This document shows positions 1 to 7,131 of a DNA stretch of 47,487 nt, piece after piece (within the stretch, counting starts at the first letter, position 1; each line of letters opens with the position of its first letter). A program made the position numbers and the translations under genes. The stretch is from NCBI GenBank assembly GCA_009693985.1, contig SHWE01000013.1:1-47487 (forward strand), given 5' to 3'. The notes under the pieces were generated by a model. That model was not told the origin of the DNA. It did no database searches and saw nothing but the letters and a program-made list of their open reading frames with translations. The DNA comes from Alphaproteobacteria bacterium. Lineage in GTDB: Bacteria > Pseudomonadota > Alphaproteobacteria > Micropepsales > Micropepsaceae.

Positions 1-1
1 C

Positions 2-793
2 GGCGCCCCCAACGCGGACGCAGCGCCGCCGTCAAAGCCCGTCAACCAGTACCTTATCTTGCGCTCCTACACCGGGCTCCCGGCAATGCCGGCAGCGGTC
101 GCGACGGGCAAGCCGCTGCCCTGCATGCAATGTCACCTCGCCAATGGCGGCTCGCATCCGGAATCTGCGGCGATTGCGGGCCTCTCCGTGAACTACATCA
201 TCGAGCAGGTGCACGCCTTCCGCGACGGGGAGCGCGTCGACGTGCGCACGGGCCGCATGGTTCAAGTCGCCAAACTCATCAGCGAGAAGGAGTTGAGGGA
301 GGCGGCGGAATATTACGCCGCGATTGGGCCCGACCGGCAGCAATGGGTTAAGACGGTCGTGAGCAATGAGGTGCCGAAGGGGCCCGCGCCTTTCGGCGGC
401 GGCGGCTTCCGCTACCGCGCGCCGGAGGGCGGCACCGATCCGCTGCCTTTGGGGATGGTCGTCCAAACCGCGGCGGACGACGATCTCGTTCGCGCCCGCG
501 ATCAGATCGACGGCGGCTTCGTCCAATATGTAAACGCGGAAGACCTGGCGCTGGGTGAGAAAGTCGCGGCCGCGGGCGCCTGCGGGACGTGCCATGGCGC
601 CGCGTATAAGGGCGTCGGCGATGTGCCGCGTCTGGCCGGGCAACACACGGTTTATTTGATCCGCCAGTTGAAGGACATCCAGACCGGCGCGCGCAAGAAC
701 AAGAATGCGGCGCTGATGAAGCCTATCATCGACAAACTGTCCGACCGGGAGATGGTCGCCGTCTCGGCCTATCTGGCATCCAATAGTCCGTAG
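2..793 (+). CDS. Diheme cytochrome c (c4-like), 5' end outside window
   Basis: The reading frame is open to the left edge, so the true start and any signal peptide lie outside the window; an internal TTG at 59 is the first start codon visible. Two CxxCH heme c motifs are present, CMQCH (bases 122-136) and CGTCH (581-595), each heading a cytochrome c-like fold of roughly 90 residues. Two tandem class I domains are typical of c4-type periplasmic electron carriers. A Gly/Pro-rich linker around bases 370-440 separates them. The second domain ends with the usual helix (DREMVAVSAYLAS). The physiological partner cannot be read from this fragment. The next gene, a dioxygenase, begins 38 bases downstream. 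Confidence 0.82.
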   Translation, partial: GAPNADAAPPSKPVNQYLILRSYTGLPAMPAAVATGKPLPCMQCHLANGGSHPESAAIAGLSVNYIIEQVHAFRDGERVDVRTGRMVQVAKLISEKELREAAEYYAAIGPDRQQWVKTVVSNEVPKGPAPFGGGGFRYRAPEGGTDPLPLGMVVQTAADDDLVRARDQIDGGFVQYVNAEDLALGEKVAAAGACGTCHGAAYKGVGDVPRLAGQHTVYLIRQLKDIQTGARKNKNAALMKPIIDKLSDREMVAVSAYLASNSP

Positions 794-831
794 CGCCGTC
801 CGCTTCGCGTGGTATTAGTGTTACCGCGCAA

Positions 832-1701
832 TTGCTCGGGAACGGGACCTTGGAGGTAAGGACGCTTGACGCCGCGATGGGAGCGGAGATCACCGGTATC
901 GATCTTCGCGCGCTCTCGGACGATACGTTCGAGAAAATCCGCGACGCGTTCCTCACCCATCAGGTCATCGCGATACGAGACCAAGTGCTCTCGCCCGCCG
1001 ATCAGCTCGCCTTCAGCCGCCGCTTCGGCGCGCTGGAAGATCAATTGAACGCGCATTACACGGTGCCGGATTTTCCCGAAGTTCTGGTCCTCTCCAACGA
1101 CGTCAAGGACGGCAAACCCGTCGGTCTGATCGACGGCGGCGATTTCTGGCATTCGGATTCCTCGCACCGCCCGTTCCCCAGCATGGCGACGATCCTCTAT
1201 GCGGTGAAGAATCCGAACGAAGGCGGCGATACGGAGTTCGCCAACATGCACGCCGCCTATGAGGCGCTACCCGCTGCGATGAAGACGCGCATCGCAACGC
1301 TCAAAGGCATTCACGCCGTCTCGAAGCTGAAGAACAAGCGCGTCACCGTTTCGCCGCGCCGCCCCGACGGCAAGGATTTCTACGAGCGCCAGAAATCGCT
1401 CCCCGATCAGATCTGGCCGCTGGTGCGCACGCATCCCGCGACGGGGCGGAAAACTCTCTATGTGTCCCCGCGCTTCACCATCGGCATCGAGGGGATGGGC
1501 GAGGACGAAGCCGACACGATCCTCGATGCGCTGTTCGCGCATCAGATCCGCCCCGAATTCGTCTATCGCCACAGATGGCGGGATCGTGACCTTGTGATGT
1601 GGGACAACCGCTCCGTCATCCACCAGGCGGCCGGCGGTTATGTCTATCCGGACACACGCACCATGTATCGCACCGTGGTGGCGGGCGACCGCCCATTTTA
1701 G
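832..1701 (+). CDS. TauD/TfdA-family Fe(II)/2-oxoglutarate dioxygenase
   Basis: This 289-residue protein has the length and fold signature of the TauD/TfdA family, which couples 2-oxoglutarate decarboxylation to hydroxylation of sulfonates, phenoxyacetates or similar acids. The facial triad is visible as H107-x-D109 (FWHSDSS) and distal H264 (SVIHQAA). The 2-oxoglutarate-binding arginines lie in TRTMYR (R276, R280). The N-terminal LEVRTLDAAMGAEITGIDL block is family-typical. No ATG fits the N-terminus. TTG at 832 is used, and a second TTG at 850 is equally possible. No sulfonate transporter or sulfatase lies nearby, so the substrate cannot be assigned. Confidence 0.85.
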   Translation: MLGNGTLEVRTLDAAMGAEITGIDLRALSDDTFEKIRDAFLTHQVIAIRDQVLSPADQLAFSRRFGALEDQLNAHYTVPDFPEVLVLSNDVKDGKPVGLIDGGDFWHSDSSHRPFPSMATILYAVKNPNEGGDTEFANMHAAYEALPAAMKTRIATLKGIHAVSKLKNKRVTVSPRRPDGKDFYERQKSLPDQIWPLVRTHPATGRKTLYVSPRFTIGIEGMGEDEADTILDALFAHQIRPEFVYRHRWRDRDLVMWDNRSVIHQAAGGYVYPDTRTMYRTVVAGDRPF

Positions 1702-1956
1702 GGGCTGATTCGCAGCCTTTGCCTCTTGCGCGGCCCCAATACGGAACCCATCTTCGGTAACGCCGGTTTTACCTTTGCAAAACGGTAATGTCGGCAGCCT
1801 TAAAATCGCCATCCGGGCCGCCGAAAGGGATGCGTGTCCGTGCCTGCGGCAGCGCGTGCCGTCCAAAGCACGGGGTGACCGCTTGGCTTGGCCCGCCTTT
1901 GTGTTATGTCTCAGCCGCATTTTCGCGGGCTTTTTGCCGCAAACGGAATAGATCGA

Positions 1957-2922
1957 ATGCGTCTTCTCAAACTGATCCCCGACCGCACGAATATCGATTT
2001 CGTGGGCGCCCGTTTTTGGGCCTTCAGCCTCGACGGGCTCCTGGTCCTCGTCGCGATCGTGGCGCTGTTCTGGAACGGGCTCAATTACGGCATCGATTTC
2101 ACCGGCGGCGTTCTGGTCGAGGTCAAGGCGCAACAAAGCATCGACATCGGCGAGATGCGCGAGAAGGTCGACAGCGTCGGCTTTGCCGAGGCCCAGCTGC
2201 AATATTTCGGCGGCGGCGAATGCGAGATGCCGGTCAATTCCTGCGTGCTGATCCGCGTCCAGCCCCAGGCCTCCGCCGATCAGAGCGATCAGGCCGTGGT
2301 GAACGCGGTTCGCATGGCGCTGGGCGAAGGCTACGAGTTCCGCCGTACCGAAGTGGTCGGCCCGAAAGTCTCGGACGAGCTCAAGAGCGCGGGCATCGTC
2401 GCGACCGTCTTCGCCGTGCTCGCGATCGGCGCCTATGTGGCGGTTCGCTTCGAATGGCAATATGGCGTGGCGGCCATCGTCGCCACAGGCCATGACGTCT
2501 TCGTCACCGCCGGCCTCTATTCGCTCTTCGGGTTGGATTTCACGCTGACCTCGGTGGCGGCGCTGCTCACCCTCGCCGGCTATTCGGTGAACGATACGGT
2601 GGTGGTGTTCGACCGCATCCGCGAGAACCGGCGGCGCTTCAAACGCATGGGGCTGAAGGAGCTGATCAATCTTTCGACCAATCAGACGCTGACGCGGACG
2701 GTGCTGACCAGCATCACCACCTCGATCTCGATCGTTCCGCTGCTCGTCTGGGGCGGACCCACTTTGTTCGATTTCACCGCCGCCATTCTGTTCGGCATCG
2801 TGGTCGGCACGTTCTCTTCGATCTACGTCGCGGCCGCCTTGCTGATCTATCTGCCGCAAATCACCGCCAACCGTGAGGAACCGGCCGCCGGCGCCGAAGC
2901 CCGGCCCGGTGCTTCGAGGTAG
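1957..2922 (+). CDS. secF: Protein translocase subunit SecF
   Basis: SecF works with SecD in the inner membrane and uses the proton gradient to help pull exported proteins through SecYEG. The 321-residue product has an N-terminal helix, a first periplasmic domain with GIDFTGG (the DF-x-GG motif of SecD/F), and five C-terminal membrane segments. The late signature SVNDTVVVFDRIREN is intact. The frame is open back to 1888, but the SecF consensus begins at the ATG at 1957 (MRLLKLIP). It is followed after two bases by the exoD-like gene, so the two may be cotranscribed. SecD and YajC, usually just upstream, are absent here; a TauD-type dioxygenase occupies that place. Confidence 0.95.
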   Translation: MRLLKLIPDRTNIDFVGARFWAFSLDGLLVLVAIVALFWNGLNYGIDFTGGVLVEVKAQQSIDIGEMREKVDSVGFAEAQLQYFGGGECEMPVNSCVLIRVQPQASADQSDQAVVNAVRMALGEGYEFRRTEVVGPKVSDELKSAGIVATVFAVLAIGAYVAVRFEWQYGVAAIVATGHDVFVTAGLYSLFGLDFTLTSVAALLTLAGYSVNDTVVVFDRIRENRRRFKRMGLKELINLSTNQTLTRTVLTSITTSISIVPLLVWGGPTLFDFTAAILFGIVVGTFSSIYVAAALLIYLPQITANREEPAAGAEARPGASR

Positions 2923-2924
2923 CG

Positions 2925-3563
2925 ATGAATCAAGACGTAGTAACCGGCCTGCGTACAAGGCAACGCAACGCACGCACCTCGGAGTTGCTGCGCGACTTCG
3001 CAAGCGCGCTAACCACCGACCGCGTGACCGTGGGCGACATCGTATCGGGCCTGGGCGACCGCGGCCTCGGCGTGCTGATCGCGATCTTCTCGCTGCCCAA
3101 TATCCTTCCCTCGACCGTTCCGTTCAGCAATGTGGCGACCGGCATTCCGCCGCTGATCTTCGCGATTCAGCTGATGCTGGGCGTGAACACGCTGATCCTT
3201 CCCAATTTCATCGCGCGGCGCACGATCGGCACCAAGATGCTGAAGGCGGCGGCGCCGCGTGTCGCCAGCGTGCTCTCCTGGTTCGAGCGCCTGCTCAAAT
3301 TGCGCCTTCCCTGGGTGACGACGCCTCATGTGGAGCGCGTCATCGGCGCGATCTCCTTCATGCTGGCGCTGGTCTGCATGCTGCCGATTCCCTTCGCCCA
3401 TAATCTGCCGGCGTTGGGCCTCTTGCTGATCGGGCTCGGACTGATCGAACGCGATGGCCTGGCCATCCTGATCGGCTCGGCCATCGGCATCTTCGGCACG
3501 CTGGTGCTCAGCCTCGTCCTGTTCGGCCTGGCGCACGGGCTTTCCTTCATCATCGGCGCCTGA
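2925..3563 (+). CDS. ExoD-family membrane protein
   Basis: This 212-residue protein matches the ExoD family, membrane proteins first linked to exopolysaccharide synthesis and alkaline tolerance in rhizobia; the molecular function is unknown. Features seen are the N-terminal region followed by GLGDRGLGVLIAIFSLPN, a PPLIFAIQLMLG segment, a charged loop with paired helices, and two C-terminal hydrophobic stretches ending LSFIIGA. It starts two bases after the secF stop, which suggests translational coupling. No other polysaccharide gene is close by, so a direct role in exopolysaccharide synthesis is not supported by context. Confidence 0.85.
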   Translation: MNQDVVTGLRTRQRNARTSELLRDFASALTTDRVTVGDIVSGLGDRGLGVLIAIFSLPNILPSTVPFSNVATGIPPLIFAIQLMLGVNTLILPNFIARRTIGTKMLKAAAPRVASVLSWFERLLKLRLPWVTTPHVERVIGAISFMLALVCMLPIPFAHNLPALGLLLIGLGLIERDGLAILIGSAIGIFGTLVLSLVLFGLAHGLSFIIGA

Positions 3564-3652
3564 AACCCCTAAAAGCCCTTTAGACGCTGTTTGCCTTCCT
3601 TTAGCGGGGGGGGTCCCATAATGGCGGCGTAGGCCTTCTATGGGTTTGGCGC

Positions 3653-4480
3653 ATGTTGGACGGGATCGGCGGAACGAGAGCGGAAGGGTGGCTGTTTCGG
3701 CTGCTCCGCCAGCTCTTTCCCGAATCCGCCGCACGCGAAACCGATACGCTGGTGCATCCGCCCTATGCCGGGTTCGACCTTCGCATGATCTATCGCTGGA
3801 TCTGGTGGTCGACGGCGGCGGTCATCGTGCTCGGCATCTTTCGCGAGGTCTATGTCCATAATTTCGGCCTCGATACGGTGCTCAAGGATTTGCGCCACAT
3901 CAGTCTCGAGCAGAAACATTCCTTCCAGGCGTGGCACCAATCCTCGCTGGCCTTTTTCGGCCTTCTGATGACGGCGGCGCTGGCCGCGTCCGAGCCGAGA
4001 GAGACCGGCTTGCGGCACCGCTGGGCGGTGCTGGCGTTCATCATGGCGTACATCTCGCTCGACGAGCAGGTGACGATCCATGCGTCGAGCGTCGTGTTCA
4101 TGCAGAAATATCTCGATCTTCAGGGCACGTTCTATGTCGTCCCCTGGGTGATCTGGGCGATCCCGCTGGCGCTTGCGCTGGGCGCCTATCTCCTTCCGCT
4201 GCTGACACGCACACCGCGCCGTTACGCGGCCGGCTTCGTCGCGGGCGGCGCCATCTTCGTCGGCGGCTCGGTCGGCCTCGAGATCATCGGCGGCGCGTTC
4301 CAAACCCTCTATGGCGGGATGGACTCCTGGCAATACACGATCGAGTTCATCGCCGAGGAATCCTGCGAGTCGATCGGACTTGCGATCTTCGCGGTCGCCA
4401 TTCTCGAATATTGGCGTTGCGCGCGCCCCGACATATCGGTGCGCCTGACTTACGGAACGCCGCCGCCTTCCGAGTCCTAA
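3653..4480 (+). CDS. Polytopic membrane protein of unknown function
   Basis: I do not recognise this 275-residue protein by name. It has about six hydrophobic segments (near residues 50-65, 96-112, 124-136, 160-182, 193-215 and 238-252). Acidic and histidine residues occur next to or inside membrane segments: SLDEQVTIH (D137, E138, H143), GLEIIGG (E210) and EFIAEESCE (E231, E235, E236). Such buried charges suggest ion or proton handling or a metal site, but this is inference. The ATG at 3653 is chosen because the nearby ATG at 3640 is in another frame. No strong ribosome site precedes it. An eight-G run lies upstream, near 3606-3613. Confidence 0.6.
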   Translation: MLDGIGGTRAEGWLFRLLRQLFPESAARETDTLVHPPYAGFDLRMIYRWIWWSTAAVIVLGIFREVYVHNFGLDTVLKDLRHISLEQKHSFQAWHQSSLAFFGLLMTAALAASEPRETGLRHRWAVLAFIMAYISLDEQVTIHASSVVFMQKYLDLQGTFYVVPWVIWAIPLALALGAYLLPLLTRTPRRYAAGFVAGGAIFVGGSVGLEIIGGAFQTLYGGMDSWQYTIEFIAEESCESIGLAIFAVAILEYWRCARPDISVRLTYGTPPPSES

Positions 4481-4486
4481 GCGAAC

Positions 4487-5077
4487 TCAGAACGGCAGAT
4501 AATTGCGCTCGCGCGTATAGGACAGGTAGCCGACATTGACGCCGGCCCTTAAGCCCAGGCCGGTGCGCATCGGCGCCAACACGATGCGCCCGTTCTGCTG
4601 ATAATTCACGCCGATGCCGGCGATGAAATAATAGCTCCCGTCGACGCCCGGAAACCGCTGATAGATCGCCTGCGGATTGGGCAGATTGTAGACCAGCGTG
4701 AAGCTCTTGGACGCATTGGCGCCGATATCGAAGCCGACCGACGGCCCCTGCCAGAACACGCGCGTCGGCGCGTCGCCCGTCCGCTTCATGTAGAGATTGC
4801 CTTCGCCATAGCGCAGGCCCACGACGATAGCGCCCGAACCTTCATTGCCCGCGATATAGGCGTTGGGCTGGCCATATTGCGCGAACACTTTCTCGACCGC
4901 CTTGCCCATGGTTTCGGTGGCGACGCCGAAGAATTCCGCGCCCCGCTGGACGATCTCGCCGGGGGCATAGGTGTCGCCGGTCGCCGGATTGCGCGGTTCG
5001 CTTGCGGGCGCGGCGACGGAGCTTCCGGCCAGCGCCAACAGGGCCAGCGAAGCCGCCAACAGAGACGCGATTTTCAT
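4487..5077 (-). CDS. eipA: EipA-type envelope integrity protein (DUF1134)
   Basis: This 196-residue exported protein belongs to the DUF1134 family. The family member EipA supports cell-envelope integrity in Brucella and is conserved through Alphaproteobacteria. A Sec signal peptide is visible (MKIASLLAASLALLALAG, cleavage near SSVAAPA). The mature part is a compact beta-rich domain with the family blocks EFFGVATETMGKAVEKVF, GEGNLYMK, GPSVGFDIGANASK and FIAGIGVNYQ. The C-terminus RERNYLPF is also family-typical. It is convergent with the preceding membrane-protein gene (six bases between stops) and divergent from the small membrane protein that follows. Confidence 0.88.
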   Translation of the reverse strand: MKIASLLAASLALLALAGSSVAAPASEPRNPATGDTYAPGEIVQRGAEFFGVATETMGKAVEKVFAQYGQPNAYIAGNEGSGAIVVGLRYGEGNLYMKRTGDAPTRVFWQGPSVGFDIGANASKSFTLVYNLPNPQAIYQRFPGVDGSYYFIAGIGVNYQQNGRIVLAPMRTGLGLRAGVNVGYLSYTRERNYLPF

Positions 5078-5177
5078 CTTTTTCCTCCCATTCCCGCGAC
5101 AAAAGGACAGAATATGTTTTCCCGTTCCTCCGCATCCCTATATCATGAATCGGATCACCTTCGAGAGCGTGACAGCG

Positions 5178-5414
5178 ATGGCGAATGAACCGAAAGCCGC
5201 AATGGGCATGGGAAGCGTGGCTATCCTTCTCGTGCTGGCCGCCGTCTTTATCGCCTCTCTGTGGTTCGCCTATTGGGGCTGGAACCTCACCGACGGCGTC
5301 GTCAGTTCCACCGGCATGACGGCACTGGTGCTGGGCGTCGTTCTGTCCTTCGCCTTGGGCGCGGGGCTCATGGGGCTGGTGTTCTGGTCCAACCGCAAAG
5401 GCTATGACCGCTGA
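5178..5414 (+). CDS. Small two-helix membrane protein
   Basis: A 78-residue protein with two predicted membrane helices (about residues 13-33 and 48-70) separated by a short loop, WGWNLTDGVVSSTGM, and a basic tail, SNRKGYDR. I do not know a function for it. The frame is open further upstream, with another ATG at 5145. The ATG at 5178 is preferred because the extra residues are not hydrophobic or family-like. It is divergent from eipA and ends 20 bases before the glutathione peroxidase start, so it may be cotranscribed with that gene. Confidence 0.65.
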   Translation: MANEPKAAMGMGSVAILLVLAAVFIASLWFAYWGWNLTDGVVSSTGMTALVLGVVLSFALGAGLMGLVFWSNRKGYDR

Positions 5415-5434
5415 ACGCGGCGGAAGGAAGGCAG

Positions 5435-5914
5435 ATGGCGACCGTCTACGACTATTCCGCCAAGACGATCGACGGCAAGGACAAGAAACTCGCCAATTAT
5501 CGCGGCCAGGTTCTCCTGATCGTGAACGTGGCGAGCGCCTGCGGCTACACCCCGCAATATGAAGGGCTCGAAGCGCTGCAAAAGAAATTCGGCGCGCGCG
5601 GGTTTGCCGTGCTGGGCTTTCCGTCCAATCAGTTCGGCGCGCAGGAGCCGGGCAGCGACAAGGAGATCGCCGAGTTCTGTTCCAAGAATTACGGCGTGAC
5701 GTTCCCGATGTTCTCCAAGATCGACGTCAACGGTGCGGGCGCCCATCCGCTCTATAAATATTTGCAGGAAGAGAAGCCCGGCCTCTTGGGCAGCGAGCCG
5801 ATCAAATGGAATTTCTCGAAATTCCTGGTCGACAAGAACGGCGCGGTCGTCGCCCGCTACGGCTCCTCGACAAAACCCAGCGCTCTGGAAGAACCGATTA
5901 GCGCGCTACTCTAA
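5435..5914 (+). CDS. Glutathione peroxidase family protein (thiol peroxidase)
   Basis: A 159-residue Gpx-fold peroxidase that reduces hydroperoxides, in bacteria usually with thioredoxin as reductant. The catalytic tetrad is visible: peroxidatic Cys36 (NVASACGYT), Gln66 (GFPSNQFG) and Trp125-Asn126 (KWNFSKF). A second cysteine, Cys82 (AEFCSKN), sits where the resolving cysteine of thioredoxin-dependent Gpx proteins lies. There is no signal peptide, so it is cytosolic. A purine-rich GGAAGGAAGG before the ATG is a good ribosome site. Confidence 0.93.
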   Translation: MATVYDYSAKTIDGKDKKLANYRGQVLLIVNVASACGYTPQYEGLEALQKKFGARGFAVLGFPSNQFGAQEPGSDKEIAEFCSKNYGVTFPMFSKIDVNGAGAHPLYKYLQEEKPGLLGSEPIKWNFSKFLVDKNGAVVARYGSSTKPSALEEPISALL

Positions 5915-6121
5915 TCCACTCGTCGTCTTCCTATCGACAGACTCACAAAGCCAATACGCTTAAGCGGAAAGCGCGCTCTTTTGGGGTGGCGCGAAAAAGA
6001 ATGCTTGAATCCCGACAAAACGAGGGGGTGAGTCTCTCCGAACGTGCGCGAGTCGCGATCTCCTGTCGGCCCGATGAGGTTTGACAACGGGACCAAAATC
6101 GGTCCGGAAAGGAGAAAAACG

Positions 6122-6247
6122 ATGAGCAAATCTTCCACGTTCAAAATTGGTCGTAGTGCTATCATGGGACGTTTCAAACCCGTGTCAGCCGCCAAACAAC
6201 AGAAGCAGACCTCTGTTGTTGAAACGATCAAAAAGAAAAGATCCTAA
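6122..6247 (+). CDS. 41-residue basic protein with GRSAxxGRF and TSVVETIKK motifs
   Basis: A 41-residue, lysine-rich open frame with a strong Shine-Dalgarno (GGAAAGGAG, bases 6106-6114) at good spacing before its ATG. The sequence contains GRSAIMGRF followed by TSVVETIKK. To my knowledge short proteins with a G-R-S/D-A-x-x-G-x-F pattern and a terminal T-x-V-V-E motif recur in proteobacterial genomes as unnamed hypotheticals; this is recollection and was not searched. The codon use and ribosome site make it a credible gene. It stands alone between the peroxidase gene and the next small gene. No function is proposed. Confidence 0.6.
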   Translation: MSKSSTFKIGRSAIMGRFKPVSAAKQQKQTSVVETIKKKRS

Positions 6248-6260
6248 GTAATTAGGATTT
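6240..6260 (+). terminator. Weak hairpin overlapping the stop of the 41-residue gene
   Basis: ATCCTAA (6241-6247) pairs with TTAGGAT (6252-6258) around a GTAA loop and is followed by TT. The stop codon TAA lies inside the stem. The stem is only seven base pairs and the T-run is short, so this may be a weak terminator or simply a 3'-end stabiliser. Confidence 0.35.
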
Positions 6261-6400
6261 GATCTAGGGAGGGCGGTCTTGCTTGGTGGCGGGCCGGCCT
6301 TATGATTCGTATAGAGTCAGAACGCGATTCGTGTGTCAACGCTGACTGGCAGCGCGAGCAACGTCTGTCCATCTGGACTGCGGTGTGAAAGATATCCTCC

Positions 6401-6433
6401 ACTTATCCCCGCATCTCCGGCTACTTATCCCCG
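6401..6433 (+). promoter_or_regulatory. Two direct copies of ACTTATCCCCG, 22 bp apart
   Basis: The 11-mer ACTTATCCCCG occurs at 6401-6411 and again at 6423-6433, exactly 22 bp apart, about two helical turns, in the 242-base space between the two small genes. Same-face direct repeats at this spacing are what tandem binding of one regulator upstream of the gene at 6490 would need. No regulator is identified. Confidence 0.35.
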
Positions 6434-6489
6434 TCTTTTGAACCGGCCTTAGACTCCGTTCGCGTGATCATGCGCGAACAGGAGAAACA

Positions 6490-6801
6490 ATGGCGCGGAA
6501 GAAACCGAACGAGACGACAGATGACGGCGACAAGATCGACAGAGCGGCGGGCGACGTCGCGGAAGTCTTGGCCGCCGAGCTGACCGCCTGTCGTCAGGCC
6601 GTCGCCTATTGCGTGAAAACGGCGTGCGACGAGACGCTCAGCGATTACGACGCCGACCGCACGAACATGTTCGAGAGCGCGAGCAAGCTGATGCTGGCCT
6701 CGTCGGCGCTCGCTTCGGCTCTGGCGCGGCTTAAGGGCGAATTCCATCAGCGCATCACCATTGCCCATCAGAAGCAGGAGGGGGGTGGGGACGGAAATTG
6801 A
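6490..6801 (+). CDS. Small helical protein of unknown function
   Basis: A 103-residue cytosolic protein with a clear ribosome site (AGGAG, eight bases before the ATG). It is predicted to be almost wholly alpha-helical. A charged N-terminus (MARKKPNETTDDGDKID) is followed by an Ala-rich helix with two cysteines (CRQAVAYC), then a helical hairpin ending GEFHQRITIAHQKQ. A glycine-rich tail leads straight into a dispersed repeat. I do not recognise the family. The paired small proteins here and the following fragment with a GNRNAxKHG motif resemble accessory or phage-derived cargo, but no mobility gene is present. Confidence 0.55.
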   Translation: MARKKPNETTDDGDKIDRAAGDVAEVLAAELTACRQAVAYCVKTACDETLSDYDADRTNMFESASKLMLASSALASALARLKGEFHQRITIAHQKQEGGGDGN

Positions 6802-6822
6802 AAAACACCCCCCCTCGTCGGC

Positions 6823-6894
6823 CCCCTCACCCGGCACGCCAGTAGCGCACCTCCGGTGCGCGGCGCGCCGCCCTCTCCCACAAGGGGAGAGGGG
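6823..6894. repeat. Dispersed GC-rich intergenic repeat, copy 1
   Basis: The element begins CCCTCACCCGGC, has a GC-rich imperfect palindromic middle (GCGCACCTCCGGTGCGC), and ends with a hairpin in which CCCTCTCCC pairs with GGGGAGAGG. The same two end motifs flank different middles at 35987-36056 and 45065-45134. It lies directly after the stop of the 103-residue gene and contributes the apparent start codon of the next open frame. Confidence 0.7.
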
Positions 6895-7100
6895 ACTAAA
6901 AATCGCGGGGGTGCGCCTATCGGAAACCGCAACGCGTTCAAGCATGGGCGCTATACGGCGAACATGCGCGCGCTGCGCAAAAGCGTCGGCAGCCGCCTGC
7001 GTTCCGCCCGCAGCGTGCTCGCCGCGTTCCGGGCACATTCACAACGATTGGCGCTGGAAAGCCGCCGGGTTTCCGCCCCCAAGCCCAACTGCTATGCTGC
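6856..7100 (+). pseudogene. Fragment with GGAPxGNRNAxKHG motif, ends unclear
   Basis: The translated stretch at about 6905-7050 contains GGAPIGNRNAFKHGRYTA followed by an arginine-rich helix. To my knowledge this N-terminal signature (G-A-P-x-G-N-x-N-A-x-K-H-G) heads many small phage- and plasmid-associated proteins of unknown function. The only start is a GTG at 6856, which lies inside repeat copy 1. No stop separates the frame from the LVIVD-protein gene, with which it is in phase. The likely reading is a gene whose start was replaced by the repeat and whose end has decayed, although a short real gene starting at GTG cannot be excluded. The 7100 end is approximate. Confidence 0.4.
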
Positions 7101-7131
7101 GCGCGATCCAAGCCCGACGAGGACCGCTGCC

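Noticed and set aside
1788-2495. Alternative plus-strand frame overlapping the secF start
   Set aside because: It is the shadow of secF in another frame; its product is Arg-rich and has no family features.
6401-6433. DnaA boxes or a replication origin at the TTATCCCC repeats
   Set aside because: The DnaA box is TTATCCACA; these copies end CCCCG, are only two in number, and no AT-rich unwinding region or dnaA/parA/gidA gene is near.
6823-6894. Insertion sequence or transposon
   Set aside because: No transposase frame, no terminal inverted repeats with target duplication and length under 100 bases; described as an intergenic repeat instead.
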